NCBI RefSeq assembly: GCF_019279795.1
Contig: NC_056740.1
Location: 228,323,611 to 228,387,610, forward strand
DNA length: 64,000 nt
Source: Protopterus annectens
Taxonomy: Eukaryota; Chordata; Ceratodontiformes; Protopteridae
Direction of reading: 5' to 3'
In this document: positions 34,160-46,798 of the stretch, in pieces
Numbering within the stretch: the first letter of the stretch is position 1
Layout: every line of letters starts with the position of its first letter
Translations under genes and position numbers: made by a program
The notes under the pieces: model-generated
Database searches by the model: none
What the model was told of the DNA's origin: nothing
The model's input: only the letters and a program-made list of their open reading frames with translations

Positions 34160-35757
34160 ATTTTGGGATGTTAGTGGTCTCACAGGTATGACAAAAAGGA
34201 AAGAATACTTAATTACACTAAGAAATGCAACATGCAAATAGTAATGCTACAGGAGACACATTTAGAAAGAACTGAGCAAGTGAATTTGATAAAGAAAGGA
34301 TTTCAGAATGGATATTCTGCAGAATATCAGGGAGAAAGGAAAACGGGAGTATTTGTATTAGTTGCTAGACATGCTCCAATAATGATAGAAGAGAAAAAAA
34401 GATAATAATGGCACATTTGTAATACTAAGAGGCTACTGGCCAGTGATAAGGATTACACTGCATGTATTTATATTGCACCTAAAACTGCTAAGTTTGAAGA
34501 TTAAAACATTTTTGGATGACATAATCAGCTATCAGAAGGGAATATTACTTCTAGGTGGGGACTGGAATTTGATTTTCAACAATGAGGATGTATCTGGGGG
34601 GACTAGAAAGAAAAATATAACAAAAGAGGGTAGAATTCTGAGGAAATTTATTAAAATGTTTGGTATGAAAGACATGAATTCAGAAGCAGGAACTCAGAGA
34701 GAATATACACATTATTCCCCAAGGTACAATAACTGGGCTACACTTGATAGAAATTACATTTGCCAGGAACATGTCAATTTAATTGAAAACTTTGATACCT
34801 ATCCAATAACAATTTCAGATCACATGTCAAAATTTATCAAGATAAAAATGCAGGGGTAATAAAGTAAAGATGAGACATTGGCACATCCCCACATACCTGT
34901 TAAAAAGAATCTATGAATCTATGAGAAATTTAAGGAATGGGTATTGAAAATTATCTGGCAGTTATAAGGGAAGACAAAAAGTTCTCTAGAAGTTATGGCT
35001 TTATAGCTAATGAGTGGGATAAAATCAAAGTAGAGTTTAAAAATAGGGTAGAAATAAAAGAAAAAGTGGTCTGGTTAAGAAACAATAAGAATTAATTAGA
35101 GGGGCTAGCAAAGGTTAAAGTATTAAAAAATACAGAGAATCTCATAGAACAAGAACAGGTGCAATTGCAAAGTACTAAAGTAAAAATAAGGGAGTATCTG
35201 GATAATATGTATTAGTTTTATTAAGATTGCTGTTAAGCAACTGTTTTTGATAATAACTCCAGAGTACAAAAACTTTTGGCACATCGACTTAGACAACAGA
35301 AAGTAGAAAGGGTTGTTGCCAGACTTAGGGAGCCTATAACAAGAAAATAACCAGTGACCCTGTAGAGGTATTAGAGATATTTCAAAAATTTATGAATATT
35401 TGTATAAAGCAGAGAAGTGGAGAAAACAAAAAAAAAGCACAAATGGAAACTTCTAAAGAAGACTTAAATTTGCCAGAGTTAGAGGGAGATGAGGCTCAAC
35501 AACTAACAGTTAAGATAGGAGGAAATGAGATATAAATGATGATGTATAACCGATGTACAGGAAAGTCTCTGGGAAGAGATGGTATTCTGGTGGAAGTCTG
35601 GAGGTTAGGAGAGAAGAAAGTGATAAAAATCTAGAAGTTTTTTTAACAGTATTTAAAGGGGAGCCATCAACATCCTGGGAAAAAGCTGTGGTGGCTGTAA
35701 TATAATACCTAAAGATGGTAAAGATCCATCTGATTCAGGGTCTGTCAGCTACCACTG
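34160..35757 (+). pseudogene. L1 ORF2, apurinic-type endonuclease and linker
   Basis: Endonuclease blocks: IVMLQETHLERT (34230-34270; catalytic Glu present), GGDWNLIF (34555-34580) and ISDHMSKFIKI (34815-34845). The 138-codon frame 34443-34859 covers the middle. The usual SRIDY-type block is altered to TLDRNYI. The linker and RT start are full of stops. The last recognisable block is PKDGKDPSDSG at 35710-35745, just before the CR1 5' monomers begin. Confidence 0.75.
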
Positions 35758-35760
35758 GTC

Positions 35761-36900
35761 TACTTTTGAGCATTTTCTGGCTTGTTAAACTTGATTTCTG
35801 TGTTGGTAACTGTATTTAGAACACAACCTAGAGCTGATGACTGAATTTCCTGTGTGTACTTATTTTTAAAATCGTTTTTTTCTTAAAACTTGCATTTTAT
35901 CTGTCTCTGGCCTAGCACTCAAGTGTGGGGTCATTTACTGCACTGTTCTAACTTGTTGATACTTGTGAACCTCTGCTTTCCTTAAAAAAAAACAACAAAA
36001 AAAATCTTGCTGTTTTCCCACTTTTCTGAGATTTAAAAAAGTTCAGTTACAGATTAGCTGTTCTGAACTGTTTGTAAGTTTCTTGGAGGCCATTGTTTGC
36101 TTGGGCTAAAGGGAAGTCTCTGTGTTCATCAGTGGCAGTGATAAACATTGAGCAGCCTGCCTGCCCCTGTGGGAGTGGTTACTGCCTTGAAACTGTAGTT
36201 TTATTGGCCATTTTGGGTCAATTCCAAACTCCTTGATCTCCCTCTCTTAAAACCCAATTGCCTCACGGTTTTGGCATCTTTTCAGACTTGTTGGCTGTTG
36301 GTGAAGCACCCACCAAGAGGAAAAAACACTGAGAGAAGAAAGGAGCCACTTTTGAGATTTTAAGTATTTTGCTTCAGATTATTTGTTATGTTTTCTGCAT
36401 TGCCGCCTACTTTTGAGCATTTTCTGGCTTGTTAAACTTGATTTCTGTGTTGGTAACTGTATTTAGAACACAACCTAGAGCTGATTATTGAATTTCCTGT
36501 GTGCACTTATTTTTAAAATAATTTTTTTCTTAAAACTTGCATTTTATCTGTCTCTGGCCTAGCACTCAACTGTGGGGTCATTTACTGCACTGTTCTAACT
36601 TGTTGATACTTGTGAACTTCTGCTTTCCTTAAAAAAAAAAACAAAAAAAAAATGTTGCTTTTTTCCCACTTTTCTGAAATTTAAAAAAGTTCAGTTACAG
36701 ATTTGCTGTTCTAAACTGTTTGTAAGTTTCTTGGAGGCCATTGTTTGCTTGGGCTAAAGGGAAGTCTCTGTGTTCATCAGTAGCAGTGATAAACATTGAG
36801 CAGCCTGCCTGCCCCTGTGGGAGTGGTTACTGCCTTGAAACTGTAGTTTTATTGGCCATTTTGGGTCAATTCCAAACTCCTTGATCTCTCTCTCTTAAAA
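35761..36900 (+). promoter_or_regulatory. Two tandem 5' monomers of the CR1 element
   Basis: tacttttgagcattttctgg starts at 35761 and again at 36408 (period 647). Similarity runs about 490 bp and diverges after the ctcttaaaaccc block. The monomers match the minus-strand array at 17.6-20.8 kb. Tandem 5' monomers directly before the ORF1 leader resemble the promoter monomers of some mammalian L1 families. A promoter role is inference. Confidence 0.65.
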
Positions 36901-37191
36901 CCCTCTTTTGCGCGGTTTTGCATTTTGCATAGCGCAACATTGGGCAGCGCCGCCTAATTGTGTTTAAACTATTCCTGGCTCCACAAAGTCTGCTCTTCAC
37001 TTTTTCCCTTAAAACTGCTCTATCTCTCAAATTAAACACCATATTCTCATTCTAAGGCCCCTCACTGGTCCAAATAAGTAATCTTACAAGTTAGCACTAA
37101 TAAACCATAAGCACTACTTACACTTATACTCTCTATGGTTACCTTGTCCCCTATTGGTCCGTTTTAATTCAGTTCCCTATATTACTCAAGC

Positions 37192-38120
37192 ATGTCCAAA
37201 GGTCAGTCAATGGTTTCCTCTCCAGTCCAGCTGGTGAATCTGGGAATTTTGAGGCAATGTTACAACTGTCTCATGTACATGGACAACACTCTCCTCCTCC
37301 AAACAGGTTCAAATATATGTGAGAGATGCAACCATATAGCCAAACTGGAGGCTGAGCTCTCTCATCTCAAAACTGGTGTAACCAGTCAGGAGGAGAAGGT
37401 AACCTCACACAACACAATTCCAGTATCATATAGTCCCACCACAACAGCGAACCAAACACATAAAAACACAAAAACATACTCAGAGGCTCTAAATAAAAAT
37501 CTACCTAAGCAACAGAGACCTCCAAAGCAGACATCCAAGCAAACGCTACCCCAGAACAAAACACGTACAACACATAGCACACAAAGTCAGTGTGCCAAGC
37601 AGTCACAGCCCTTAAGGCTGAATAACACACCTGATACTCTTGTAATAGGTGACTCTATTGTCAGACACACTGACGTCCCGCTCACCAGGCTGAATAAAGA
37701 GAAGGTCACAGTGAGCTGCCTGTCGGTGCTAGGATCCGCCACATAATGCAAGCACTCAGGTCACTCCAAAGCAAATACAAATATGACTCAGTCATTGTAC
37801 ATGCTGGCGTGAATGACCTGAGACGTACCTCCCTTGACTACATGAAAAGAGACATAGAGGAGCTCTCTGATCATGTAGCCCAGGCCGGTATGACCCTGAC
37901 CTTGAGCAGCATCTTACCCTCACCTAGAATGATGCCACAGTATAAAGACAAAATGATCGATTTTAACAATTGGCTAAAATGTTGGTGTCATTCAAAGGGG
38001 ATCCAATGTCTGTCAGCCTGGGATGACATGCTCAACAAGCCACGTTGCTTCACTAGGGACGGCTTGCACCTGTCACCCCTGGGCTTTCAGATATTGGCAA
38101 AGGCTCTTGCCACCCCATAG
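37192..38120 (+). pseudogene. CR1 ORF1: zinc-finger-like region plus SGNH esterase
   Basis: Residues 15-45 hold a Cys/His arrangement (CYNC ... CERCNH), followed by a Lys/Gln/Thr-rich disordered stretch. An SGNH-hydrolase domain follows, with all three signature blocks: GDSIV (about 37650; nucleophile Ser), GVND (about 37810) and DGLHLSP (about 38065; Asp-His). Esterase domains in ORF1 are an established trait of CR1-type LINEs. A single frameshift at about 37720-37746 separates the first 184 codons from the remaining 124. Otherwise it is intact and the catalytic residues are kept, so this copy is young. Confidence 0.8.
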
Positions 38121-40980
38121 TGCCTTTTTTAGGCAAGGCTCAAAAGTCAAAACCACCTCCATAGACAGCACAAGGAATAAGAAACTAAGGGTAATGCTGC
38201 TAAACGCCAGAAGTCTTAACCTCAAGATGCATGCACTCAAAGCTCTCTTCAGTATGGAAAACATCGATATCTGTGCAGTGACAAAAACCTGGTTCAAGGC
38301 TCCAGAGAGCACCCCAGCACTACCAGGTTATACCTCATATCATGCTTTTCGGCCCCAAAACCCAGACCAAACCACAAAAGGAGGGGGAGTTTCCATATTT
38401 ATCAAGGATATCCACACCTCCAGGTTAGTGGCATTACACGAAGTATTGGAGACCATCCATGTGCAACTGACAGTGGGCAAAACTGCTTTTCAGTTTATAG
38501 CATCCTACAGACCACCCTCTCAAAGTCAGGAATCCCACTCGGCTTTCCTGAAAACATTGGAGAACATGAAGATCTCTCTGAACACCATTATATTGGGTGA
38601 CTTCAACTACCCAAACATAGACTGGGAGTATTACTCAAGCCCCAGCACCTTAGCCCAAAGGTTCCTGGAATTTATAAACTCAAATGCTATGGAACAACTA
38701 GTTACCACTCCCACAAGAGGGATAACATACTAGACCTGATCATTACCAACATGGGGACTCTATGCTCCACACCAGAAGTATATCCCTCATTGGTAAGATC
38801 AGACCATAAATTAATTTCACTGGATATCCACATCCCGACCCCACCCCAGCCCAGAAAACCACAGTGAAAAACTTCTCAAAAGCGAACTTCACACTTCTCA
38901 AAACTGAAGTGGAATCCTTCAAGGCCCCAGGGCCAGTGGAAACTATGGCCCAAACTGCAGAATCCTATATAAACGCATTCTATGGACATCTCCAGGAATG
39001 CATGGATCATGCTATCCCAAACAAAATCAAAACCCAATCATCCAAAGGCAGGCTTCCAGTCTGGTGGACTCCAGCCATAAATAAACTGTACAACAGAAGG
39101 AGGAAGCTACTACATGATAGAGCAAAATCCCTAAAAGGGAAGGCATCTCTGATCAGTACTAGCAAAAAATTATGATCCCTCATAAAATCCTCCAAGGCCA
39201 GCTTCAAGAGAAAAATTGCACAGGACACTAAAGACAATCATAAGGCTTTTTTCAGTTATGTTAGGAACCTGGGATGCAACTCCCAGACTTGCTCTGAGTT
39301 GATTCTAAACAACAAAAAATACACTGAACCCACAGACATCGCCAATATCCTGGCAGAGAGGTTCAGTGCAAACTCCCCCCCCCCCAAAAGAGCAATTAAC
39401 AATCCCGGCAGAGTGCAGCCTCCCAAACATCTCTGATGCTCAGGTAAAGGCCACTCTCTCCAAAGCAAAAAACACTGCTTCCATTGGAACCAGATGGCGT
39501 CCCGGGTTGCGTCCTACATGAACTCCAAGAAGAACTAATCCCTCAAGTAAAACTGCTGTACAATCTCAGCCTCACTACAGGATATGTGCCCAAAGAATGG
39601 CGTACAGCAACAGTGGTACCACTCCACAAAGGTGGCACCTCTACGGACCCTGGAAACTATCACCCCATAAGCCTGACTAGCCTAATCTGCAAGGCTATGG
39701 AGAGGATCATCATGGAACTCATAAACAAAGACATTGGGGACCTACAGACACTAGATCCTACCCAATTTGGCTTCATCAAGGGCAGATCCTGCCTTTTGAA
39801 CCTGGTCAACTTCTTCGAAACAGTCACCAAGGCCATAGATGAAGGGAAGGTAGTCCACACAGCCTATCTGGACCTCGCAAAGGCATTTGACACAATACCC
39901 CACTCGTGCATCATAGATAAGCTATCCAGCCTAAATATAAACCCCTATGTCACAAGATGGGTCGCAAACTGGCTCAAAGACAGAGCCCACAGAGTCAGAG
40001 TTGCTGGAGCCATGTCAGACTCAAAACCGGTCACAAGTGGCATCCCACAAGGTTCTGTCCTGGGACCTCTCTTGTTCGGTATTTACTTTTCTGAGGTACA
40101 GGTCAATGTGGGAGGACTTTGGCTCACCAAGTTCGCAGATGACTGGAAACTGGGCCATAATCGACTCTCCAGCTGACACAAGCATCCTTAAAAAGGTCTC
40201 ACAGAGATGGATAACTGGTGCCAGAGCCATGGTCTAAAGCTAAATGCCAAAAAGTGTATAGTCATACCCTTTGGCAAAAACAATGTGCCCACAAATTACC
40301 ACATAGGTGGTAACCCATTAAGTACAGAGAAAGTAATTAGGGATCTGGGGACCCAAGTTGATAGCAATCTCTCCTTTGACAACCACATTGCCAAAGTGGT
40401 TAGAAAGACCTTCTACATAGCCCACCTCATCATGAAAGGATTCACATCTAGATCAAGAGAGGTAATCATGCCCCTTTATTCATCCCTCATCAGGCCCATC
40501 ATAGAATACAATGCCCCTTTTGGGATGTACCTTACCCGACACCTGCAGCAATTAGAAAGACCCCAAAAGTACCTCACCAGGAGGATCAAGGGACTCAAAC
40601 AGATGCCATATGCTGCTCGGTTAAAAACTCCAGCTCTACTCAGTTGCATACCGCCTACTTCGAGGCGATCTATGCCTGACATATAAAGCTATGTCCAAAC
40701 CAGAATTAATGGACATGCTCCACCTCAGTAAATCTAAATCCCTTAGAGCCACGCGCTCGAGGGACTTGAACCTCCGCACAGAAATAAATAGAACATGCTG
40801 GAGGGACAGATTCATAACCCAGAGGCTCCCTTTGCTCTGGAATAGGATTCCAATTCATGTTAGGCAGAGCACCTCACTGACTCTCTTCAAGAAGAATCTT
40901 GATGAGTGGATAGGGGATCGTAGGTTTGTCCCGGGGATTACTTCTGTGTCACTATTAGACAGAGGCACAGTAAATTAAAC
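38120..40980 (+). pseudogene. CR1 ORF2: endonuclease and reverse transcriptase, first copy
   Basis: Endonuclease: LLNARSL (about 38200), AVTKTW where ETW is usual (catalytic Glu changed to Lys, about 38280), IASYRPPS, GDFNYPNIDW (about 38600). Frame lost at 38722 (one G short of the second copy) and at 39172 by a stop. RT (39484-40176): VVPLHKGG, NYHPISL, TQFGFIKGRS, AYLDLAKAFDTIPH, GIPQGSVLGPLLFG, and the catalytic block FADDWKLG at 40132-40155. Thumb and C-terminus follow in shifted frames (40207-40686, 40691-40978). An 11-C run near 39375 causes a frame change shared by both copies. The RT core residues are intact; the protein is not. Confidence 0.85.
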
Positions 40981-43569
40981 TTTAAAAAGGATATCCACAC
41001 CTCCAGGTTAGTGGCATTACACGGTATTGGAGACCATCCATGTGCAACTGACAGTGGGCAAAACTGCTTTTCAGTTTATAGCATCCTACAGACCACCCTC
41101 TCAAAGTCAGGAATCCCACTCGGCTTTCCTGAAAACATTGGAGAACATGAAGATCTCTCTGAACACCATTATATTGGGTGACTTCAACTACCCAAACATA
41201 GACTGGGAGTATTACTCAAGCCCCAGCACCTTAGCCCAAAGGTTCCTGGAATTTATAAACTCAAATGCTATGGAACAACTAGTTACCACTCCCACAAGAG
41301 GGGATAACATACTAGACCTGATCATTACCAACATGGGGACTCTATGCTCCACACCAGAAGTATATCCCTCATTGGTAAGATCAGACCATAAATTAATTTC
41401 ACTGGATATCCACATCCCGACCCCACCCCCAGCCCAGAAAACCACAGTGAAAAACTTCTCAAAAGCGAACTTCACACTTCTCAAAACTGAAGTGGAATCC
41501 TTCAAGGCCCCAGGGCCAGTGGAAACTATGGCCCAAACTGCAGAATCCTATATAAACGCATTCTATGGACATCTCCAGGAATGCATGGATCATGCTATCC
41601 CAAACAAAATCAAAACCCAATCATCCAAAGGCAGGCTTCCAGTCTGGTGGACTCCAGCCATAAATAAACTGTACAACAGAAGGAGGAAGCTACTACATGA
41701 TAGAGCAAAATCCCTAAAAGGGAAGGCATCTCTGATCAGTACTAGCAAAAATTTACGATCCCTCATAAAATCCTCCAAGGCCAGCTTCAAGAGAAAAATT
41801 GCACAGGACACTAAAGACAATCATAAGGCTTTTTTCAGTTATGTTAGGAACCTGGGATGCAACTCCCAGACTTGCTCTGAGTTGATTCTAAACAACAAAA
41901 AATACACTGAACCCACAGACATCGCCAATATCCTGGCAGAGAGGTTCAGTGCAAACTCCCCCCCCCCCAAAAGAGCAATTATCAATCCCGGCAGAGTGCA
42001 GCCTCCCAAACATCTCTGATGCTCAGGTAAAGGCCACTCTCTCCAAAGCAAAAAACACTGCTTCCATTGGAACCAGATGGCGTCCCGGGTTGCGTCCTAC
42101 ATGAACTCCAAGAAGAACTAATCCCTCAAGTAAAACTGCTGTACAATCTCAGCCTCACTACAGGATATGTGCCCAAAGAATGGCGTACAGCAACAGTGGT
42201 ACCACTCCACAAAGGTGGCACCTCTACGGACCCTGGAAACTATCACCCCATAAGCCTGACTAGCCTAATCTGCAAGGCTATGGAGAGGATCATCATGGAA
42301 CTCATAAACAAAGACATTGGGGACCTACAGACACTAGATCCTACCCAATTTGGCTTCATCAAGGGCAGATCCTGCCTTTTGAACCTGGTCAACTTCTTCG
42401 AAACAGTCACCAAGGCCATAGATGAAGGGAAGGTAGTCCACACAGCCTATCTGGACCTCGCAAAGGCATTTGACACAATACCCCACTCGTGCATCATAGA
42501 TAAGCTATCCAGCCTAAATATAAACCCCTATGTCACAAGATGGGTCGCAAACTGGCTCAAAGACAGAGCCCACAGAGTCAGAGTTGCTGGAGCCATGTCA
42601 GACTCGAAACCGGTCACAAGTGGCATCCCACAAGGTTCTGTCCTGGGACCTCTCTTGTTCGGTATTTACTTTTCTGAGGTACAGGTCAATGTGGGAGGAC
42701 TTTGGCTCACCAAGTTCGCAGATGACTGGAAACTGGGCGCCATAATCGACTCTCCAGCTGACACAAGCATCCTTCAAAAAGGTCTCACAGAGACGGATAA
42801 CTGGTGCCAGAGCCATGGTCTAAAGCTAAATGCCAAAAAGTGTATAGTCATACCCTTTGGCAAAAACAATGTGCCCACAAATTACCACATAGGTGGTAAC
42901 CCATTAAGTACAGAGAAAGTAATTAGGGATCTGGGGACCCAAGTTGATAGCAATCTCTCCTTTGACAACCACATTGCCAAAGTGGTTAGAAAGACCTTCT
43001 ACATAGCCCATCTCATCATGAAAGGATTCACATCTAGATCAAGAGAGGTAATCATGCCCTTTATTCATCCCTCATCAGGCCCATCATAGAATACAATGCC
43101 CCTTTGGGATGTACCTTACCCGACACCTGCAGCAATTAGAAAGACCCCAAAGTACCTCACCAGGAGGATCAAGGGACTCAAACAGATGCCATATGCTGCT
43201 CGGTTAAAAACTCCAGCTCTACTCAGTTGCATACCGCCTACTTGAGGCGATCTATGCCTGACATATAAAGCTATGTCCAAACCAGAATTAATGGACATGC
43301 TCCACCTCAGTAAATCTAAATCCCTTAGAGCCACGCGCTCGAGGGACTTGAACCTCCGCACAGAAATAAATAGAACATGCTGGAGGGACAGATTCATAAC
43401 CCAGAGGCTCCCTTTGCTCTGGAATAGGATTCCAATTCATGTTAGGCAGAGCACCTCACTGACTCTCTTCAAGAAGAATCTTGATGAGTGGATAGGGGAT
43501 CGTAGGTTTGTCCCGGGGATTACTTCTGTGTCACTATTAGACAGAGGCACAGTAAACTAAACTTTAAAA
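38404..43569 (+). repeat. 2,583-bp tandem duplication inside CR1 ORF2
   Basis: Copy 1 is 38404-40986 and copy 2 is 40987-43569. The junction has a short aagg overlap: end of copy 1 ...actttaaaaagg joined to the aaggatatccacacc that occurs inside the endonuclease. I count roughly 15 differences. Most are 1-2-bp indels, several in G, C, T or A runs, with a handful of substitutions, so the copies are about 99.4% alike. Confidence 0.9.
40987..43560 (+). pseudogene. CR1 ORF2, duplicated copy (endonuclease C-half and RT)
   Basis: Open at 41027-42019 (endonuclease from MWE-like residues through GDFNYPNIDW and RSDHKLISLDI, then the linker) and at 42067-43089 (RT through FADDWKLG at 42714-42737 and the thumb). 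C-terminus in another frame at 43273-43560 (TCWRDRFITQRLPLLWNRIP). It lacks the endonuclease N-terminus with the catalytic Glu, because the duplication begins after it. It is cleaner than copy 1: the breaks at 38722, 39172 and 40155 are absent here. Confidence 0.85.
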
Positions 43570-43683
43570 AGGGCACAGTATACTCAAATCAAGGGGTGGC
43601 GTAAGCCAAACACAATTGTCCTAGGCTTATAAATGCCCCAGGGCAGATAGCCTAGTATGAACCTATGAACCTATGAACCTATG

Positions 43684-43800
43684 AACCATTGAATGGCACA
43701 TCATCAAATGCAAAGCATCAAAACTTCATCCATTCAAAGTGTACTTCATCAAACCTGTGAGATGGGGAAAGTGACTACATGGCAAACACTTCCCCATCTC
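43684..43800 (+). repeat. Left inverted end of a nested element
   Basis: About 117 bp starting accattgaatggcacatcat is the inverse of 47064-47181 with about 75-80% identity (shared words aatgcaaagcatcaaaact, tcaaacctgtgag). It directly abuts the CR1 3' repeat. With the right end it frames 3.5 kb that contains an L2 and a V-SINE. Confidence 0.65.
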
Positions 43801-44046
43801 ATAAACTCCAACATTCTTTCTGAGACACCACTTAAATTGTGCTAAACCCATCATCTATAGGCAAATCCAAAATGGGGTAAACTTTAACCCTCTCTCCTTT
43901 ATCTCATCCCTTCAAAAATATGATTGGATACCACTAAAGTACCTCAATCTGGATGAAGCCGTCCACTTCTTCAATAGCACCTTCCTAAACATACTAAACA
44001 CACATGCCCCCATAAGAAATTCAAGAGTCAAAACACAGTACTCCCC

Positions 44047-46031
44047 TTGGTACAAAAAAGCACCAGGGCACTAATGAAAATCAGAGATAAGGCCTGGGAG
44101 CACTGGCTCTTAACAGAAACTCCCTTCTCTGGACAGTCATTCCCAGAGTTGTGCAATAAGGTCAAAAAGCAAATAAAAGAAAATAAAACCCAATATTATC
44201 AGTCTGCCCTCAACTCCTCCCATCACAGCCCTAAGCACTTCTGGTCAACAATAAACTCCATTCTCCACCTAGGTAAAGTAGGCACCCTTCCACCTACCAC
44301 TCCCCCTTCCTCCAGCAGTATTGCTGACTCATTCAATAAACACTTTACTGAAACCATTCTGTCTTTAACTAAACAACACAATCCTCTACCCACTCACCCA
44401 ACATCAAAACCAAATACTCTGTCTACAGTCTTTTCTTTTTCATCAGTACCTACCTCCTATATAAAAAAACTTCTATTGAAACTTAAGCCTACAAAACTTG
44501 CAGCTGATAGTCTCCCCTCTGAATACCTAAAAATAGCAGCAAAAGCCCTAGCTTATCCAGTCTCTATTTTAATTAATCAGTCCTTATCAGAAAGCTATGA
44601 ACCACACTGTGGAAAATATCTCACATCATTCCCCTCCATAAAGGTGGCTCCTCCACTGAACTTTCCAATTACCGCCCCATAGCCATCCTTTCTCCACTTT
44701 CCAAGATAATTGAGAAATACATCCATTCTCAAGTCTTAGACTACCTCTTCACTAATAGCCTCCTCTCCAGCACCCAGCATGACTTCATGCTATAGAACAG
44801 AACTACTACCAAATTGCTCTCTTTCACTAACGCTATCCTTAATCATAAAAATAATGGCCTGTTCTCCTCTGCTATATTTCTGGATCTATCCAAGGCCTTT
44901 GACATGGTCTCCCACAAACTACTAATCTCTGTTCTCACTAACCTATCCTTTTCCCAATCAGCTACTGATTGGTTTCACAGCTATATAACTGGCCACCAAC
45001 AAACAGTTGTCTGGCATAGTGACCCATCTCCTCAACTTCCTGTAACACTCGGTGTTCCCCAAGGTTCCATCCTTGGTCCCCTACTATTCTCACTCTTCAC
45101 CAATGTTATACTCACAACTCCCAAGCATGCTTCTCTTATACAGTATGCAGATGACTCCACCCTCATCTACAAAGCCCCAACTATACCTGAACTTCACAAG
45201 ATCTCACAGGAAGCCTTTTTATCTGTAGAAAGCTGGCTATCTAATGCACATTTATTACTCAACCCGAGCAAAACTAAACTCCTTATCTTTTAACCCACTA
45301 AATATAACACAATTATCCTTCACTTTAATATTCTAACCAAAGACAATACTGTCATCTCCCCAACAAAGCACACCAAACTACTTGGTGTTGAAATTCATAA
45401 TCTCAGATTTGACACTCACATTCCTCCTACCATAAAAAAGTTCACAAAAAAACTAGGTGCATTGTACAGAAACAAACAATTCCTCACCAAGACAGCCAGA
45501 ATTTCAGCTCTGAATTCCCACCTAATCTCCACTTTACTCTATGCCTCTCCTGTACTTACCTACCTTAGACAAACAGACCCAAATAATCTCGAGGCTTGCT
45601 ACAATAAAATTGCTAGGTTTGCCACTGGTGCATCTTATCGCAGCCACCACTGTATCTCACTTAGAGAACTTGGCTGGCTTGAACTCCCTCAACTTCTTCA
45701 CCTGCATCAACTCTCTCTCGCTCACAAGTTAGTAAACCATCCTCTTAAAGTCCCATCCCTTCAAAACTTTCTCCAGCCCTACTGCTCCACTAGACCACTA
45801 TGCTCCAACAGTAAAAATCTACTTCTAGTGACCAAACCCAAGAACTCAGCAGGAGAAGCACTATTCTCCTGCATCATATCCAGATTATGGAACAATCCCC
45901 CCTCCCCCTATAACCACACGACCTTCTTGCAATCACTTCAAGACTGCACTAAAAACTCACTTAAAAAGTCTCTGGCTATGCCCATGCACCATTCCCGACT
46001 AGTAACCTTCCTTTTACCTCCCCTTCCCTAG
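44047..46031 (+). pseudogene. L2 ORF2 linker, reverse transcriptase and C-terminus
   Basis: Linker frame (44047-44682) with SALNSSHHSPKHFWSTIN. RT blocks: ADSLPSEYLKIA (about 44510), LDLSKAFDMV (44883-44912), GVPQGSILGPLLF (45052-45090), and the catalytic YADDST intact at 45141-45160. C-terminal frame 45462-46031 has the LGWLELPQLLHLHQLSL block. Breaks: a frameshift after 44640 (in the LHKGG block), a TAG in the QHGF block at 44793, a stop at 45293 after LLIF, and further damage to 45460. The catalytic pair survives, unlike the first L2 copy. Confidence 0.85.
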
Positions 46032-46535
46032 CCACCATGTCTCACACCATCTGATCATTGCATTCTTTCCCCTGCAGGCTCTGGCTCACCCTTTACCCTC
46101 CCCTTCCCTCCTCACTCAATTTCTCAGATCTGTTCTAACATGCTTAACTACCTCACTTCATCTCAACTCCAAATACATATCCAACTGACTTACACCTAGC
46201 TTTCTCTCACTACCACGTATACTACTCAGTCTCCTCTCTTACTCTTCTATCTTCCCCTTCCATCCCATTAGCCCTTCTAGCTTGTTCCACCTTCGTGTCG
46301 AGCATCTGCTTTATATCTGTTTGAGTTTAGTGCAATATTTGTATACAAGATTTAGGTATATGAGTTTAGAACACTATCAGTTTGAGCTTAGTACTATCTG
46401 TATATACATCCTACCTTTATTCCTAGCCTCTAGCTAGATACTGGTTATCTGTTCATTACTATGTTTCATATTGTATGTATATCTAATGTTTGCTGCAGTA
46501 TGCATTATTTGCCATTGTTTGTATATTCAATTGTT

Positions 46536-46798
46536 TGGCACACTGGTGCAATGGTAGTATTGTCACCTCACAGCAAGAGGTTCTCCAGGTCAATTCTCAG
46601 CTGGTGTGCCTTCTGTGTGGAGTCTGCATGTCCTCCCTGCATTTGTGTGGGTTCTCTCCGGGTACTCTGATTTCCTCCCGTGTTACAAAGACATGCATCT
46701 GGAGTGTTTCACACCGGGCCTCCACTGAAAATTGGCTTTGTTCCAAGTCGGACTTTCCTGGTAAACAAATGTTAAATAAATAAAAAAATAAATAAATG
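46536..46798 (+). mobile_element. V-SINE-like element with an L2 tail
   Basis: tRNA-like head (ggcacactggtgcaatggtag ... cacctcacagcaagagg), a central domain with ttctgtgtggagtctgcatg and ctccctgcatttgtgtgggt, and ttcctcccgtgttacaaag. The 3' tail is nearly identical to that of L2 (gggcctccactgaaaa, ggactttcctggtaaacaaatg, then aaataaa units). The central domain is that of the V-SINE superfamily, known from lungfish and several fish lineages. The tail shows that L2 machinery mobilises it. Confidence 0.8.

Larger units (their letters stand above)
35758..43684 (+). mobile_element. CR1 LINE, near full length with an internal tandem duplication
   Basis: Order: two 5' monomers (35761-36900), a unique leader (36900-37191), ORF1 with an esterase (37192-38120), ORF2 with endonuclease and RT (38120-40980), a duplicated 2.58-kb part of ORF2 (40987-43569), and a 3' end of about 110 bp finishing in (atgaacct)n at 43659-43683. 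Removing one copy of the duplication leaves a standard CR1 layout. The copies at 30.2, 53.4 and 61.6 kb are related. The leftmost junction lies directly against L1 sequence. Confidence 0.85.

Noticed and set aside
37386-37580. Minus-strand protein over CR1 ORF1
   Set aside because: Shadow frame of the plus-strand ORF1. The same applies to minus-strand frames at 38073, 39007, 39256, 39660, 40476 and their copies at 41212-43397.
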